Origin: Parvularia atlantis
Taxonomy: Eukaryota > Opisthokonta > Rotosphaerida
DNA: 15,294 nt
NCBI GenBank assembly: GCA_943704415.1
Contig: CALSCO010001091.1
Location: 1-15,294, forward strand
Reading direction: 5' to 3'
This document shows, piece after piece, positions 1-7,560 of this stretch (its first letter is position 1; the number at the start of each line of letters is the position of its first letter). Both the position numbers and the translations under genes were made by a program. A model generated the notes under the pieces. The model ran no database searches and was not told where the DNA came from. It saw nothing but the letters and a program-made list of their open reading frames with translations.

Positions 1-58
1 GGGGGGGGGGGGGGGGGCGGTCGGTGGCGTGGCATCGCACGCACGCACGCACGCACAC
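1..58. repeat. 17-nt G homopolymer and CGCA-type short repeat at the window edge
   Basis: Bases 1-17 are all G. Bases about 36-56 are a tandem of the 4-mer GCAC. Read on the minus strand this is the start of an intron of the peptidase gene: donor GTGTGCG or GTGCGTG just after the conserved YHS motif, then repeats, then poly-C. The acceptor is outside the window. A sequence that begins exactly in a 17-nt homopolymer looks like a place where an assembly stopped, so the true homopolymer length is uncertain. Confidence 0.8.
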
Positions 59-1969
59 CGAGTGGTACACGCCCTCGCCGTAGCCCGAGAAGCCCATGTC
101 GGTGCAGGCGATGCCGAGCTTGTCGAGGAACACCTGGGTCACCGCCGGTCAGCTGCGGCGAAATGGGCCCGACACAGGCGGCGCGCACGGTGTAGTCCGA
201 GCCCGAGCCGAGCACGCCGACCTGGCCGTTCCACACGCTCGCCAGCGGCCGGCCCGTGGCCGGGTCGGTCACGTTCTGCGCCGCATTGCGGATGAGGCCG
301 AAGAGCGACGGCACGCCGCCCGCGCGGAAGTTGGGGCCCGTCACGGCCGTGTCCTGCGGCGCACGTGCTCAATCGGCACGACGGCCGCGGGGCGTGGGCG
401 CGCAGTACGCACCACGTTGAGGTAGGCCACCGTGTCGCCCGTCAACGTCTCAGCGTTGGTCTCGCCAAACTCGGTCGAGCCGATGAGCGCGTACTCCTGC
501 GACGGCACGCGGCGCTGCAATCAGAGCCGCGGCCTCAGGCGCACACTGCGGCCTCACGCGCCTCGGCATCCCACGCCGCAAACTGCAGCGTGCGCTTCGG
601 GCGCCAGCCGGCCCTGACGAGCTCGCCAAAGCTGCGCGCGAGCTCTAACATCGTCGACGTGCCAGAGTTGGGGTCGGTCGCGCCGCTGCGGCGTCGCACG
701 CGCGTGAGTGTGCGCGTGCGGGCCGGAGTGCGCGAGCCGGCAACGCACGCGTCCCACGAGTCGGCGTGGTTGCCGATAATGACGCGGCGCGCGGGCGTGT
801 CCGTGCCCTTGATCTCGCCGACAACGTTCCAGATCGTGCGCACCTCGCGCGACATGAGCACGTCCAGGTTGACGGTCGTCGGCCCTGGCGCCCACCGCGT
901 TGGCGGCCCGCGGCGTGCACAACGCGGCAGGCGCGCGCACCTGGGCCGAGCTTGTACGTGATCGGCAGCGCGCCCTGCCACGCCGACGGCGCGTCCTTGC
1001 CCGTCATGCCGCGCAGCAGCGGCTCGGCGTCGCCGTACGAGATCGGCAGGACCGGGATGCCGGGGCTGAGCTGCGTGAGGCCGCCGCACCGCTCGGTCTT
1101 GCCGGGGTCGCCGGGGCTGCGCAGGGTCAGGCTCACCACGGCCGTGCAGCAAGCGCCCGCGCGCGCGCGCACCACAGGAACAGGTACGCCGCGCTGCCGC
1201 GCTGCACGCCCATCGCCGGCCTGAACGGCCCGTCCGGGTAGACGTCGCCGCGGGCGTAGCCGTCGTCGGCTGGGTCGGAGAAGATGATGCAGCCGATGGC
1301 GCTGCGACGCGGCTGAGCGACCGGCCGCGCATGTGGGCGGGCCGGTGCTCACCCATTGGCCTCGGCGTTGTACGCCTTGACGCCGCGGAAGACCTGGCCG
1401 TAGCGCACGATGACGACGCGCCCTGCCACGCTCACGCCCTGGCGCGCAAGCTCCTCAAAGTCCTCGACGCGGCCGTAGTTGGCGTAGACGAGCTGGCCGG
1501 TGACGTTGCCCGAGGCCGAGTAGGCGATGTGCGTGGCGATGAAGCGCGGGTCGGACGAGGTCGGGTCCTCGGGGATGGCGGGCTCCTGCGGCGGGCGGCG
1601 GGGCCGTGTGAACGAACGGGCGGCACGCGAACGGCGCAAACGCACGTCCAGCACGGCCGTGTAGCGCTGCTCGGCCGGCAAGACGATCGCGAGCGAGCGC
1701 GAGACCGGGTAGGTGAGCGTGACCGTGGCCGTCTCGATGCGCGCGTCGACGCCGGCGCGCAACAGCGCAGCGAGGGTGTATCCGGCGCGATCGCGGTCGC
1801 CCTCGGTGCCGGCGACGTGCGGGCGCGACGTGAAGAACGCGAGGTGCTCGTAGATCCGGCCCGGGTTCGGCTGTGCCAGCAGCAGCGCCTCCCAGTCGGC
1901 GCGGGACGCCGCGCGGGCGCCGACGGCCGCCGCGAGCGCGACGAGCAGCACCACCAGCAGAGCGCGCAT
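59..1969 (-). CDS. Glutamate carboxypeptidase II-like M28 zinc peptidase, 3' end missing
   Basis: Exons (minus): 1969-1646, 1585-1353, 1301-1173, 1116-941, 884-749, 685-562, 496-413, 353-189, 133 to about 59; the rest lies off the left edge. About 482 residues are present, against roughly 700-750 for the family, so the C-terminal dimerisation domain is missing. The start at 1969 is the only Met near a hydrophobic N-terminus (MRALLVVLLVALAAAVGA), a signal peptide or short membrane anchor. The protease-associated region follows (GDLVY-like GQLVYANYGRVEDF, VFRGVKAYNA, FSDPADDGY, YPDG, GVQRGS). The co-catalytic zinc site is complete after splicing: H327 in GNHADSW, D337 in TDPNSG, catalytic base E374 and ligand E375 in WDAE|EY, D403 in YLNV|D, H481 in VYHSV. 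Known relatives cleave acidic or N-acetylated dipeptides and folate polyglutamates; plant AMP1 and yeast Vps70 belong to the same family. The exact substrate cannot be told. One intron (497-561) uses a GC donor. Confidence 0.9.
497..561 (-). other. GC-AG intron in the peptidase gene
   Basis: The exon ends ...GATGCCGAG and the next begins GAGTACGCG, giving the conserved WDAEEYALIGSTEF run of M28 peptidases. The only join that gives this uses donor GAG|GCGCGTGAGG and acceptor CGCAG, 65 nt. No GT donor nearby keeps the frame. Confidence 0.8.
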
Positions 1970-1984
1970 CGCCGGGGGTGTTTT
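1970..1984. promoter_or_regulatory. Very short divergent gap between peptidase and PH-protein genes
   Basis: The peptidase start codon is at 1967-1969 (minus). The plus-strand coding frame of the PH protein is already open by about 1985. No TATA-like element is visible. The true 5' boundary of the plus-strand gene is unknown because no AUG was found, so the transcripts may overlap. Confidence 0.35.
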
Positions 1985-3811
1985 GGCGGCGCGAAAGCGT
2001 CAACAACGACAACGGCGGCCGAGCCGGACACGAGCGGCGGCGCGCGCGGCGGCCCGGCGCCCGCGCTGCCGGGCCTGCGCGACGTGCTGCGCGCGTGGGC
2101 CGGCGGCGACGACGACGACGACGAGAACGACGAGCTGCTCGTGCGCGCCGTTGCAGCGCTGTTTCACCTGGTTGACTTACCCGCACGCGCGCGCGTCCTG
2201 GCAGCTGCTCGCGACGGTGCATGTCTTTGTGCGCGAGGGCCGGCGGCTGCTCGCCAACGTGGCCGAGCGCGACTTTGCAGCGCTGCCCGCGGCGCTGCGG
2301 CGCGTGCTCGACCGCCTGCGCACGATCTGCGTCAGCATCGGCGTCGACGAGGCCATCGTCCGCCGGGCCACGCGCGACCTCATCCTCGTCATCCAAAACA
2401 GCAGCACCGGCACCGTCTCGCCCGCGTCCCTCGCCGGCGACTCGCTCTCGCCCGCGGCCGAGCGGCGCATCGTACAGGCGATCACGGAGCTGACGGCGGT
2501 GCGGCGCCGCCCCCCTGCCGCTGTCGCTGGAGGTCTCACGGCCGCGGCGCAGGCGGTCAAGGGCGCGGTGTCGGTCCACCTCTGCCGCAAGCGCCTCGCG
2601 GCCGCGCTGGACGAGGAGACGCTGAGCAGGCTCTTCCCCGCGCTCGCGTTCGACGTCAACCACACCGTGCTGTCGCTGCTGCGGCACCTGGACGACCGCA
2701 GCGAGACCGTGCCGCTGCTCGTGCGCGCTGCGGACGGCGCTACGGGCGACGCTGAGATCCCATGCCACAGGAGGGCTACCTTGTGAAGCAGGCCATGGGC
2801 GAGCGCTCGACCCTGCGCGTCGTGCACAGCCTCAAGTCGTCCGTGAACGCGCTCAACTGGCGCCGGCGCTGGTTCGTCGTCACGCCCAAATCTCTGCTGT
2901 ACTATAAGGACCGGCAGGTGCGCGCGCGGCCGCGACCGCGCGACGGACCGCCAAGCGCTCGCGCAGGACGTCAAACCGCTCAAGGAGATCGCCGTCAGCA
3001 CGTTTGTGCGCGTGGAGGAGGTGCCCGAGACTGCGCTCAGGCGCCCGCTCTGCCTGCGCATCGTGCTGTCGCCGCGCGGCACGGCCACGGTGCCGCTCGT
3101 CGTGCAGGCGTGCGTGACACACGTGCGCATGGTACCGCCAACGCCCGCGCCGCAGGGCCACGCCGGACGAGTACGCGCGGTGGCTCGAGTGCCTGCGCAG
3201 CCTCACGAACGAGCGCATGTCGGTGCGGCGCGCGTCGATCGTGCGCATGGAGGTGCGCGTGGCGACGACGCCGGTTGGGAGCCGGCCTGACACGCGCTCT
3301 GCAGATGACCTGGCGGCACTTCTCCGCGCCCGTCCTGCGCCACTTCCTGCGGCTGCAGCACGAGGCCGAGCGGCGCGAGATCGCCGCCGTCGCTGAGCGG
3401 CACGACCGACTGAAGGAGGCGGTGCGGCGGTGCGCGCGCGTGCAATCGGCTGGCCACTGATGCTCGCGCGCGTCCGCAGCTGTACCAGGTGATCGCGTTC
3501 CGGCGGCGGCTCGAGGAGCAGAACATGGAGTCGTCCGACACGCTGCGCATCACGCCGCGCGTACCCGATGACATCCACCGGGCGCTCGCGACCGCGGCTC
3601 GGCCGTTCCTGGCGACGCCCGACGCCGCCGACGCCGACGGGCGCGACGTGCACGCCCTCCTGGCCAACGCGGCCACATCGGCCGACCGCGTCTTTGCCGA
3701 GGTGTGTGTGTGCGCGCGTGCCCGTGCGCGGCGGCGCTCGCGTGCCTGACCCTTGGGCCGCGCCATCAGCTGGCCCGATGGGACACGCACGAGTTCTCGC
3801 TTTCGCTGTAG
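1985..3811 (+). CDS. PH-domain protein of unknown function; 5' end and start codon not identified
   Basis: Exons: about 1985-2140, 2205-2720, 2771-2917, 2967-3109, 3156-3252, 3305-3421, 3480-3701, 3770-3811 (stop TAG). All joins keep frame with GTGCG or GTGTG donors and CAG acceptors. Exon 1 could instead run to 2170 (intron 2171-2204, only 34 nt). The N-terminal part is helical, begins with an acidic run ([13 protein letters not shown]), and has no recognised domain. Exons 3-5 encode a pleckstrin-homology domain: [43 protein letters not shown] with the hallmark C-terminal-helix Trp. Such domains bind phosphoinositides or protein partners. A charged, coiled-coil-like segment follows ([25 protein letters not shown]), then a tail ending [10 protein letters not shown]. 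No in-frame ATG exists before 2762. That ATG lies in the last nine bases of intron 2 and would give a PH-only product ([10 protein letters not shown]). Codon choice in exon 2 looks coding, so the upstream exons are probably real. Confidence 0.75.
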
Positions 3812-3834
3812 GCATGCTGTAGACGCATGAGACG
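3812..3834. other. 23-bp convergent gap
   Basis: Only 23 bp separate the TAG of the PH-protein gene (3809-3811) and the stop codon of the FKBP gene (3835-3837 on the minus strand). Each 3' untranslated region must therefore run into the other gene's coding sequence. No AATAAA-like signal is visible. Confidence 0.8.
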
Positions 3835-4481
3835 TCACTTGATGTCGAGGCACTCGACCTCGAACACGAGCGTGGCCTCTGCGCGCGCGGGCGGGCGCGT
3901 GAGTGTGCGCGTCGACGACGGGCACCGCGGCGGCGCACTGGCCGGGATCTTGGGCGGCGCGCCGCGGTCGCCGTAGCCGAGGTCGCTCGGGATGACCAGG
4001 CGGCGCTTCTCGCCGACGCACATGCCCATGAGGCCCTGCGCGCGCGTCCGTGAGCCCGCGTTCCCGTGTCCCCGTGTGCGTGCGCGCCCGCACCTGGTCC
4101 CAGCCCTTGATGACCTGGCCCGCACCGAGCGTGAACGTGAACGGCTCGCCGCGCGGGAGGCTCGAGTCAAACACCTCGCCGTTCTCAAACAGCGAGCCGG
4201 TGTCTGCGCAGGCGCATACCGCGTCGGCGTGCGGGCGTGCGAGGCGTACGGGGCGCAGCGCACAGTGCATCGACAGCTTGTCGCCCTTGGCGCTCTTGCG
4301 CTCGCACGTATCGGGGCGGTACTTGACGCCGACCTGGAGCTGTGTACGCGCGCGGCCGCGATCAGCACGCCCAGCAGCAGCACGGCGGCTCGGCTTCTCA
4401 CACCTTGGTCGGCGGCGCCTTGTTGGCGAGTGCGCAGGCGACGAGCGCGGCGAGCAGGACGACAACAGCGAGGAGCCGCAT
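3835..4481 (-). CDS. FKBP2-like secreted/ER peptidyl-prolyl cis-trans isomerase
   Basis: Exons (minus): 4481-4404, 4339-4264, 4203-4094, 4035-3939, 3878-3835; 134 residues. The N-terminus [19 protein letters not shown] is a clear signal peptide, so the protein enters the secretory pathway. The mature part is one FK506-binding domain that speeds proline isomerisation during folding. It matches FKBP2/FKBP13 closely: [10 protein letters not shown], the MHYTG strand, [53 protein letters not shown] and a final [12 protein letters not shown]. The aromatic pocket residues (Y of HYTG, FD of FDSS, VI..W of QVIKGW, Y of LGYGD, F of VFEVE) are all present. FKBP2 proteins often end in a KDEL-like tetrapeptide; this one ends CLDIK, so ER retention is not evident. 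The start at 4481 sits 36 bp from the divergent kinase start, and the protein stops 23 bp from the PH gene. Confidence 0.95.
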
Positions 4482-4517
4482 GGTCCGTACGCAACACTTG
4501 CAGATCGAACGGCAGCC
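4482..4517. promoter_or_regulatory. 36-bp bidirectional start region, FKBP2-like and kinase genes
   Basis: The two divergent ATGs (4481 minus, 4518 plus) are separated by 36 bp. The core promoters must overlap each other and probably extend into the opposite gene's first exon or intron. No TATA box is visible. Confidence 0.6.
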
Positions 4518-6477
4518 ATGCTGCGTATCGGGCCCTACGTGCGTAACGCACGGGGCTGCGACGCACGCCGTGTGACGCCGCCCCTGCCGCAGCAACTGGG
4601 CAGCATCATAGGCAAGGGCGCGTACGGCGTCGTGTACAAGGGGCTCAACCTGAAGGACGGCGACGTCGTGGCCATTAAGCAGGTCTCGCTCGAGAACGTC
4701 CAGGGCGTTGAGCTCGACTCGGTCATGGTGCGTCCGCGCGCGCCAAAAACACGGCGGCCCGACGCGCGCTGGCAGGGCGAGATCGAGCTGCTCAGGCGCC
4801 TCAAGCACCCAAACATCGTCCGCTACATCGACTTTGTCAAGACGGCCGACCAGCTCAACATCGTGCTCGAGTGCGCGCTGTTGTCGCCAATGCCGCCTCC
4901 GCGCTCCGCTCACGCCCGGGCCCCAGGTTCGCCGAAGACGGCTCGCTCACCAAGCTGTTCAAGAAGTCGGGCGCGGTGCCGGAGACGCTCGTGCGCGACT
5001 ACGTGCGGCAGATGCTCGAGGGCCTGGCGTACCTGCACGTGCAGGGCGTCGTGCACTGCGACATCAAGTGCGCAAACATCCTCAAGTCGCGGTGCGGGGT
5101 CGCTGGGCGTGCGCGCGCGCGCGCGCGATGTGTCGGCTGATGCGGCCGTGCGCAGCGACGGGACAATCAAGCTGACGGACTTTGGCGTGTCGACGACGCT
5201 CAAGAGTGAGGAGGAGTTCAATCAGGCGCGCCACAGCGCACGTCTCGCGGCGCACACAGCTGACGACGCGGTGCGGCGTGCACGCAGGACGTCGTGGGCA
5301 CGCCGTACTGGATGGCGCCCGAGATCATCCAGCTCGAGGGCGCGACGACCGCGTCCGACATCTGGTCGCTCGGGTGCACAATCATCGAGCTGATCACCGG
5401 TGCCGCCCGCGCGGCCGAAAGATCGCGTGTGTCTGTGCGCGCTCACACCCTGCGCGCCTCGCCAGGGAAACCGCCGTACCACGACCTGCGGTCCATGTCG
5501 GCGCTGTACCGCATTGTCGAGGACGAGCGGCCGCCGTTTCCGCCCAACATCTCCGAGGTCGCTGCTCGCGCGCCGCTGTGCACCGCCGGGCTCATGCGAC
5601 GTGCTCGCGCAGGACCTCAAGGACTTCCTCATGCACATCTTCCAGAAGAACAAGAACGACCGCTGGACCGCCGTCAAGTTGTTGCAGCACCCGTTCATCA
5701 CCAAGCACGCCAAGCAGGGGCACAACGCTGCGACGCAGCAGGTGCGCGCCAGCGCGTGTTAAGGGCGCGCCCGTGACGCGCCCCCGCACCCAGCCCGTCC
5801 CGTTCTTCGTGCCGCTGGCGGAGCAGACGACGGGTGCGACCGCGAGCGATGGCGGCGACTGAGGCGGCTCACACAGCTGGCGTCGCGCAGAGACGCTGCA
5901 GACCGCTTTCAGCCTCATGGACAAGAGCGGGACGGGCACGGTCACGGCCGAGCAGCTCGTCACGCTCATGCGCAGCCTCGGCAGCGGCTGGACCGAGCGC
6001 GAGCTGACGGCGCGGGTGCAGCAGCTGCAGCCAAAGAGTGCGGGCCGCGCTCGGCGTATGCGGCCGGCCGGCTGAGCCGATGCGTGCGCGGCGCAGACGG
6101 CGTGCCGTTTGGCGCGTTCTGCAAGCTCGTCAAGGAGTCACCGCAGCTGGACGTGAAGCGCCTGGCCGCGGCCTTTGCCGCCTTTGACGAGACGCGCAGC
6201 GGGGTGCGCCCGCGACGACTGCGACTGCACCACATGACGCGTGCGCTTGCAGGCCATCAAGCTCGTCGACCTGCGCAGGCTCGTGCTCGAGGTCGGCGAC
6301 AAGCTGACGGCGGAGGAGTACGAGGCCGTGCGGGCCAACCTGCTCGTGGACGAGGACGGGCGGTTCAACTACGAGAGTACGCCTCGCGCCCGGCCCGCGC
6401 AGCGACCGCACGCGCGCTGACCGCGACGCACAGACTGGCTCCAGACGCTCATGGGCCAGAAGGGGCGAGCCACGTGA
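4518..6477 (+). CDS. Cdc7/MAP3K-epsilon-like STE kinase joined to a calmodulin/myosin-light-chain-like domain
   Basis: Exons: 4518-4538, 4593-4727, 4776-4870, 4927-5091, 5156-5225, 5288-5399, 5466-5557, 5613-5741, 5794-5833, 5891-6037, 6097-6203, 6253-6376, 6434-6477; 426 residues. Residues 7-257 are a full Ser/Thr kinase domain: glycine loop GKGAYG (14-19), lysine K36 in VAIK, catalytic loop HCDIKCAN (127-134), DFG 147-149, GTPYWMAPE (166-174), DIWSLGC. The motifs fit the Cdc7/SepA/MAP3K-epsilon group, whose members usually have a long C-terminal region; here it is replaced. The usual HRD arginine is Cys. Residues from about 274 form four EF-hand-like motifs. The join at 5741|5794 is phase 0 with good splice signals, and no ATG between 5640 and 5849 could start a separate EF-hand gene; the ATG at 5849 is in the wrong frame. 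Without that splice the kinase ends at TAA 5760-5762. Two separate genes remain possible if a non-AUG start is used. Intron 5226-5287 has a GC donor. Confidence 0.8.
5226..5287 (+). other. GC-AG intron in the kinase activation-loop coding region
   Basis: Donor CAG|GCGCGCC, branch-like GCTGAC, acceptor CGCAG, 62 nt. The join gives [16 protein letters not shown], as kinase conservation requires. GT dinucleotides inside the stretch are either out of phase or leave an intron under 20 nt. Confidence 0.8.
5794..6477 (+). other. Four-EF-hand calmodulin/myosin light-chain-like module
   Basis: Exons 9-13 of the model encode about 153 residues collinear with calmodulin. They run from [20 protein letters not shown] (hand 1) through [15 protein letters not shown] (hand 2, loop collapsed) and [16 protein letters not shown] (hand 3) to [20 protein letters not shown] (hand 4). 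Position 12 of the loops, normally Glu, is Gln, absent, Asp and Asn respectively, and hand 4 lacks Asp at position 1. Weak or no calcium binding is therefore likely, and the fold is closer to an essential light chain than to active calmodulin. The module carries no Met of its own before the first hand. Confidence 0.85.
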
Positions 6478-6536
6478 GAGGGCCCGCGCATGTGCACATT
6501 ACACACAACCAAGCGATGATCAGCATGGCACACGTC
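6478..6536. other. 59-bp convergent gap, kinase and ChaC-like genes
   Basis: Tail-to-tail spacer between TGA 6475-6477 (plus) and the minus-strand stop at 6537-6539. On the minus strand it contains TGTAA roughly 35-40 nt beyond the ChaC-like stop. This resembles the poly(A) signal of some green algae, but one match is not convincing. Confidence 0.5.
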
Positions 6537-7457
6537 TCAGGGCGCCAGCACCAGCGCGTCCGCGCTCGCCGACCCCTCTGCGACCGTGTCGGTGGATGCG
6601 TCGCCGCGCGCCTGTATCTCGCGCACGAGGCGCTCGAGGCCGAAGAGATGCGGGTCGTCGGCGTGCGGCGCGACCTCGCGCATCGCCTGGCACAGCTTGA
6701 GCAGGTACTCGACGTTTGGCCCGGACGGCCCTGCCGAGCCGGTCACGCACGCACGTGGCGTAGCGCACGTCCGCGCACCGACAGAGCGCAGGATCTGCGC
6801 CGCGATCTGCTCCATTGGCGCGTCGCCGAGGTAGTTGGGGTTACTCTGCAGCCCGACGTAGACCATGCACTGGCGGGGCGCGCGCCGCTGAGCAGCCGGC
6901 TTGTTGATCACGTGCAAGACGGCCGCGCACCCCGTGCACGATGGGCGGGTGGCCCTTGCGGTCATACACGTCCAAGTGCATGATCGTGTACCCGCCCTGC
7001 TCGCGGTGGTCGAGATACTCCTTGACCTCGCGGAAGCGCTCGGGCGCGATGCGGTACGCGACGCCCCTGGCGTGAACCGCGTCAGCCGCGGCCGCCGGCT
7101 GCTGAGGCCGCAGGCTGAACGGGCAACGCACCACGTGATTTCATCCGCGTCCTCGCTCGTCGGATCGCTCTCGACGAGCGTCACGACGCGCCCCGGCCGC
7201 TCGGGCACGCCGCGGTGGTCGGTCGAGCCCTGCACGGGCGCGTGGGCGCGCGTGGGCGCGTGGGCGCGTGGAGCGCGCGTCTCGCACGGCGCACCTGCCA
7301 GAACCGCCGCTTGTAGCCGCGGATGAACCCGGGCACGCGCTCCTCGTACGCGAAGCCCGCGCGCCACACGAGCGAGCCGTCTGCGCGCGCGTCAGCAGCG
7401 CGTGCGTCGCGTGCCCCGCGCACGCAGAACGGTACATGCGAACAACCAGTGGTCCAT
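6537..7457 (-). CDS. ChaC-family gamma-glutamylcyclotransferase (glutathione-specific type)
   Basis: Exons (minus): 7457-7436, 7380-7295, 7229-7132, 7066-6931, 6869-6779, 6730-6537; 208 residues, normal for the family. These cytosolic enzymes release 5-oxoproline from gamma-glutamyl peptides; ChaC members act on glutathione and yield Cys-Gly. The signature YGSLVW near the N-terminus is rebuilt by splicing (MDHWLFA|YGSLVWRAGF). [33 protein letters not shown], the catalytic-glutamate motif YLDHREQGGY (E91) and YVGLQSNPNYLGDAP follow. GPSGPNVEYLLKL and a DPHLFGLERLV helix end the domain. The start at 7457 is the only Met giving the domain's first strand. A short low-complexity tail (ASTDTVAEGSASADALVLAP) is extra. 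A role in glutathione turnover is inferred from family membership only. Confidence 0.94.
7230..7294 (-). repeat. GCGTGGGC-type tandem repeat inside a ChaC-gene intron
   Basis: About 7238-7269 is several imperfect copies of GCGTGGGC (plus-strand reading) within the 65-nt intron 2 of the ChaC-like gene. It is probably simple-sequence slippage. The intron otherwise has a GTGCGCC donor and a GTGCAG acceptor. Confidence 0.7.
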
Positions 7458-7560
7458 GTTTAACAATCTGTACACAGCTGGTGATCGGCTCTCCTCGGTC
7501 CTGGCCACGTCTGCTGACGTCTTCCACGTCTCACTCTGCACCCGGCATGCTCTCTGGACG
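7458..7560. promoter_or_regulatory. 103-bp divergent promoter region, ChaC-like and LU7TM genes
   Basis: Lies between ATGs at 7457 (minus) and 7561 (plus). It is less GC-rich than its surroundings at 7458-7485 and contains GCTGACGTC (about 7512-7520), a CRE/bZIP-like core, plus two CCACGTC hexamer-like elements nearby. Function as transcription factor sites is inference from similarity to bZIP cores. Confidence 0.45.

Noticed and set aside
29-1356. Long open frames on the plus strand opposite the peptidase gene
   Set aside because: At this GC content stop codons are rare in every frame. These frames are Arg/Ala/His-rich with no domain, and the minus strand carries all peptidase motifs.
1331-2755. 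474-codon plus-strand open frame with an ATG at 1331
   Set aside because: It runs antisense through the peptidase exons and then out of frame with the PH gene. Only the short part near 1985-2140 looks like real coding sequence, as exon 1 of the PH gene.
1455-2768. 437-codon minus-strand open frame opposite the PH-protein gene
   Set aside because: It is low-complexity, Arg/Ala-rich and lacks any recognisable motif; it is a shadow of the coding strand and of the peptidase.
3770-3811. Resemblance of the PH protein's last residues ([12 protein letters not shown]) to the first strand of cyclic-nucleotide phosphodiesterase domains
   Set aside because: Only about six positions agree loosely and the protein stops immediately after. 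No HD-type metal motif is encoded downstream, where the FKBP gene begins.
3203-4519. 438-codon minus-strand open frame covering the FKBP locus
   Set aside because: Only segments of it coincide with FKBP exons. The conserved FKBP motifs appear in different frames joined by splicing, so the unspliced frame is not the protein.
5101-5130. GCGCGCGC runs in introns and promoters as possible regulatory or Z-DNA elements
   Set aside because: Such runs occur in many introns across the window and follow from base composition and the GTGCG donor; nothing marks any one of them out.
5849-5990. ATG at 5849 as the start of a separate EF-hand gene
   Set aside because: It is in a different frame from the EF-hand sequence, and the 39 bases between this ATG and the exon at 5891 leave no room for an intron to correct it.
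6478-6536. TGTAA as a green-algal type poly(A) signal
   Set aside because: It is found shortly after only two of eight stop codons (ChaC-like and FBXW7-like), about what chance and one AT-richer spacer could give.
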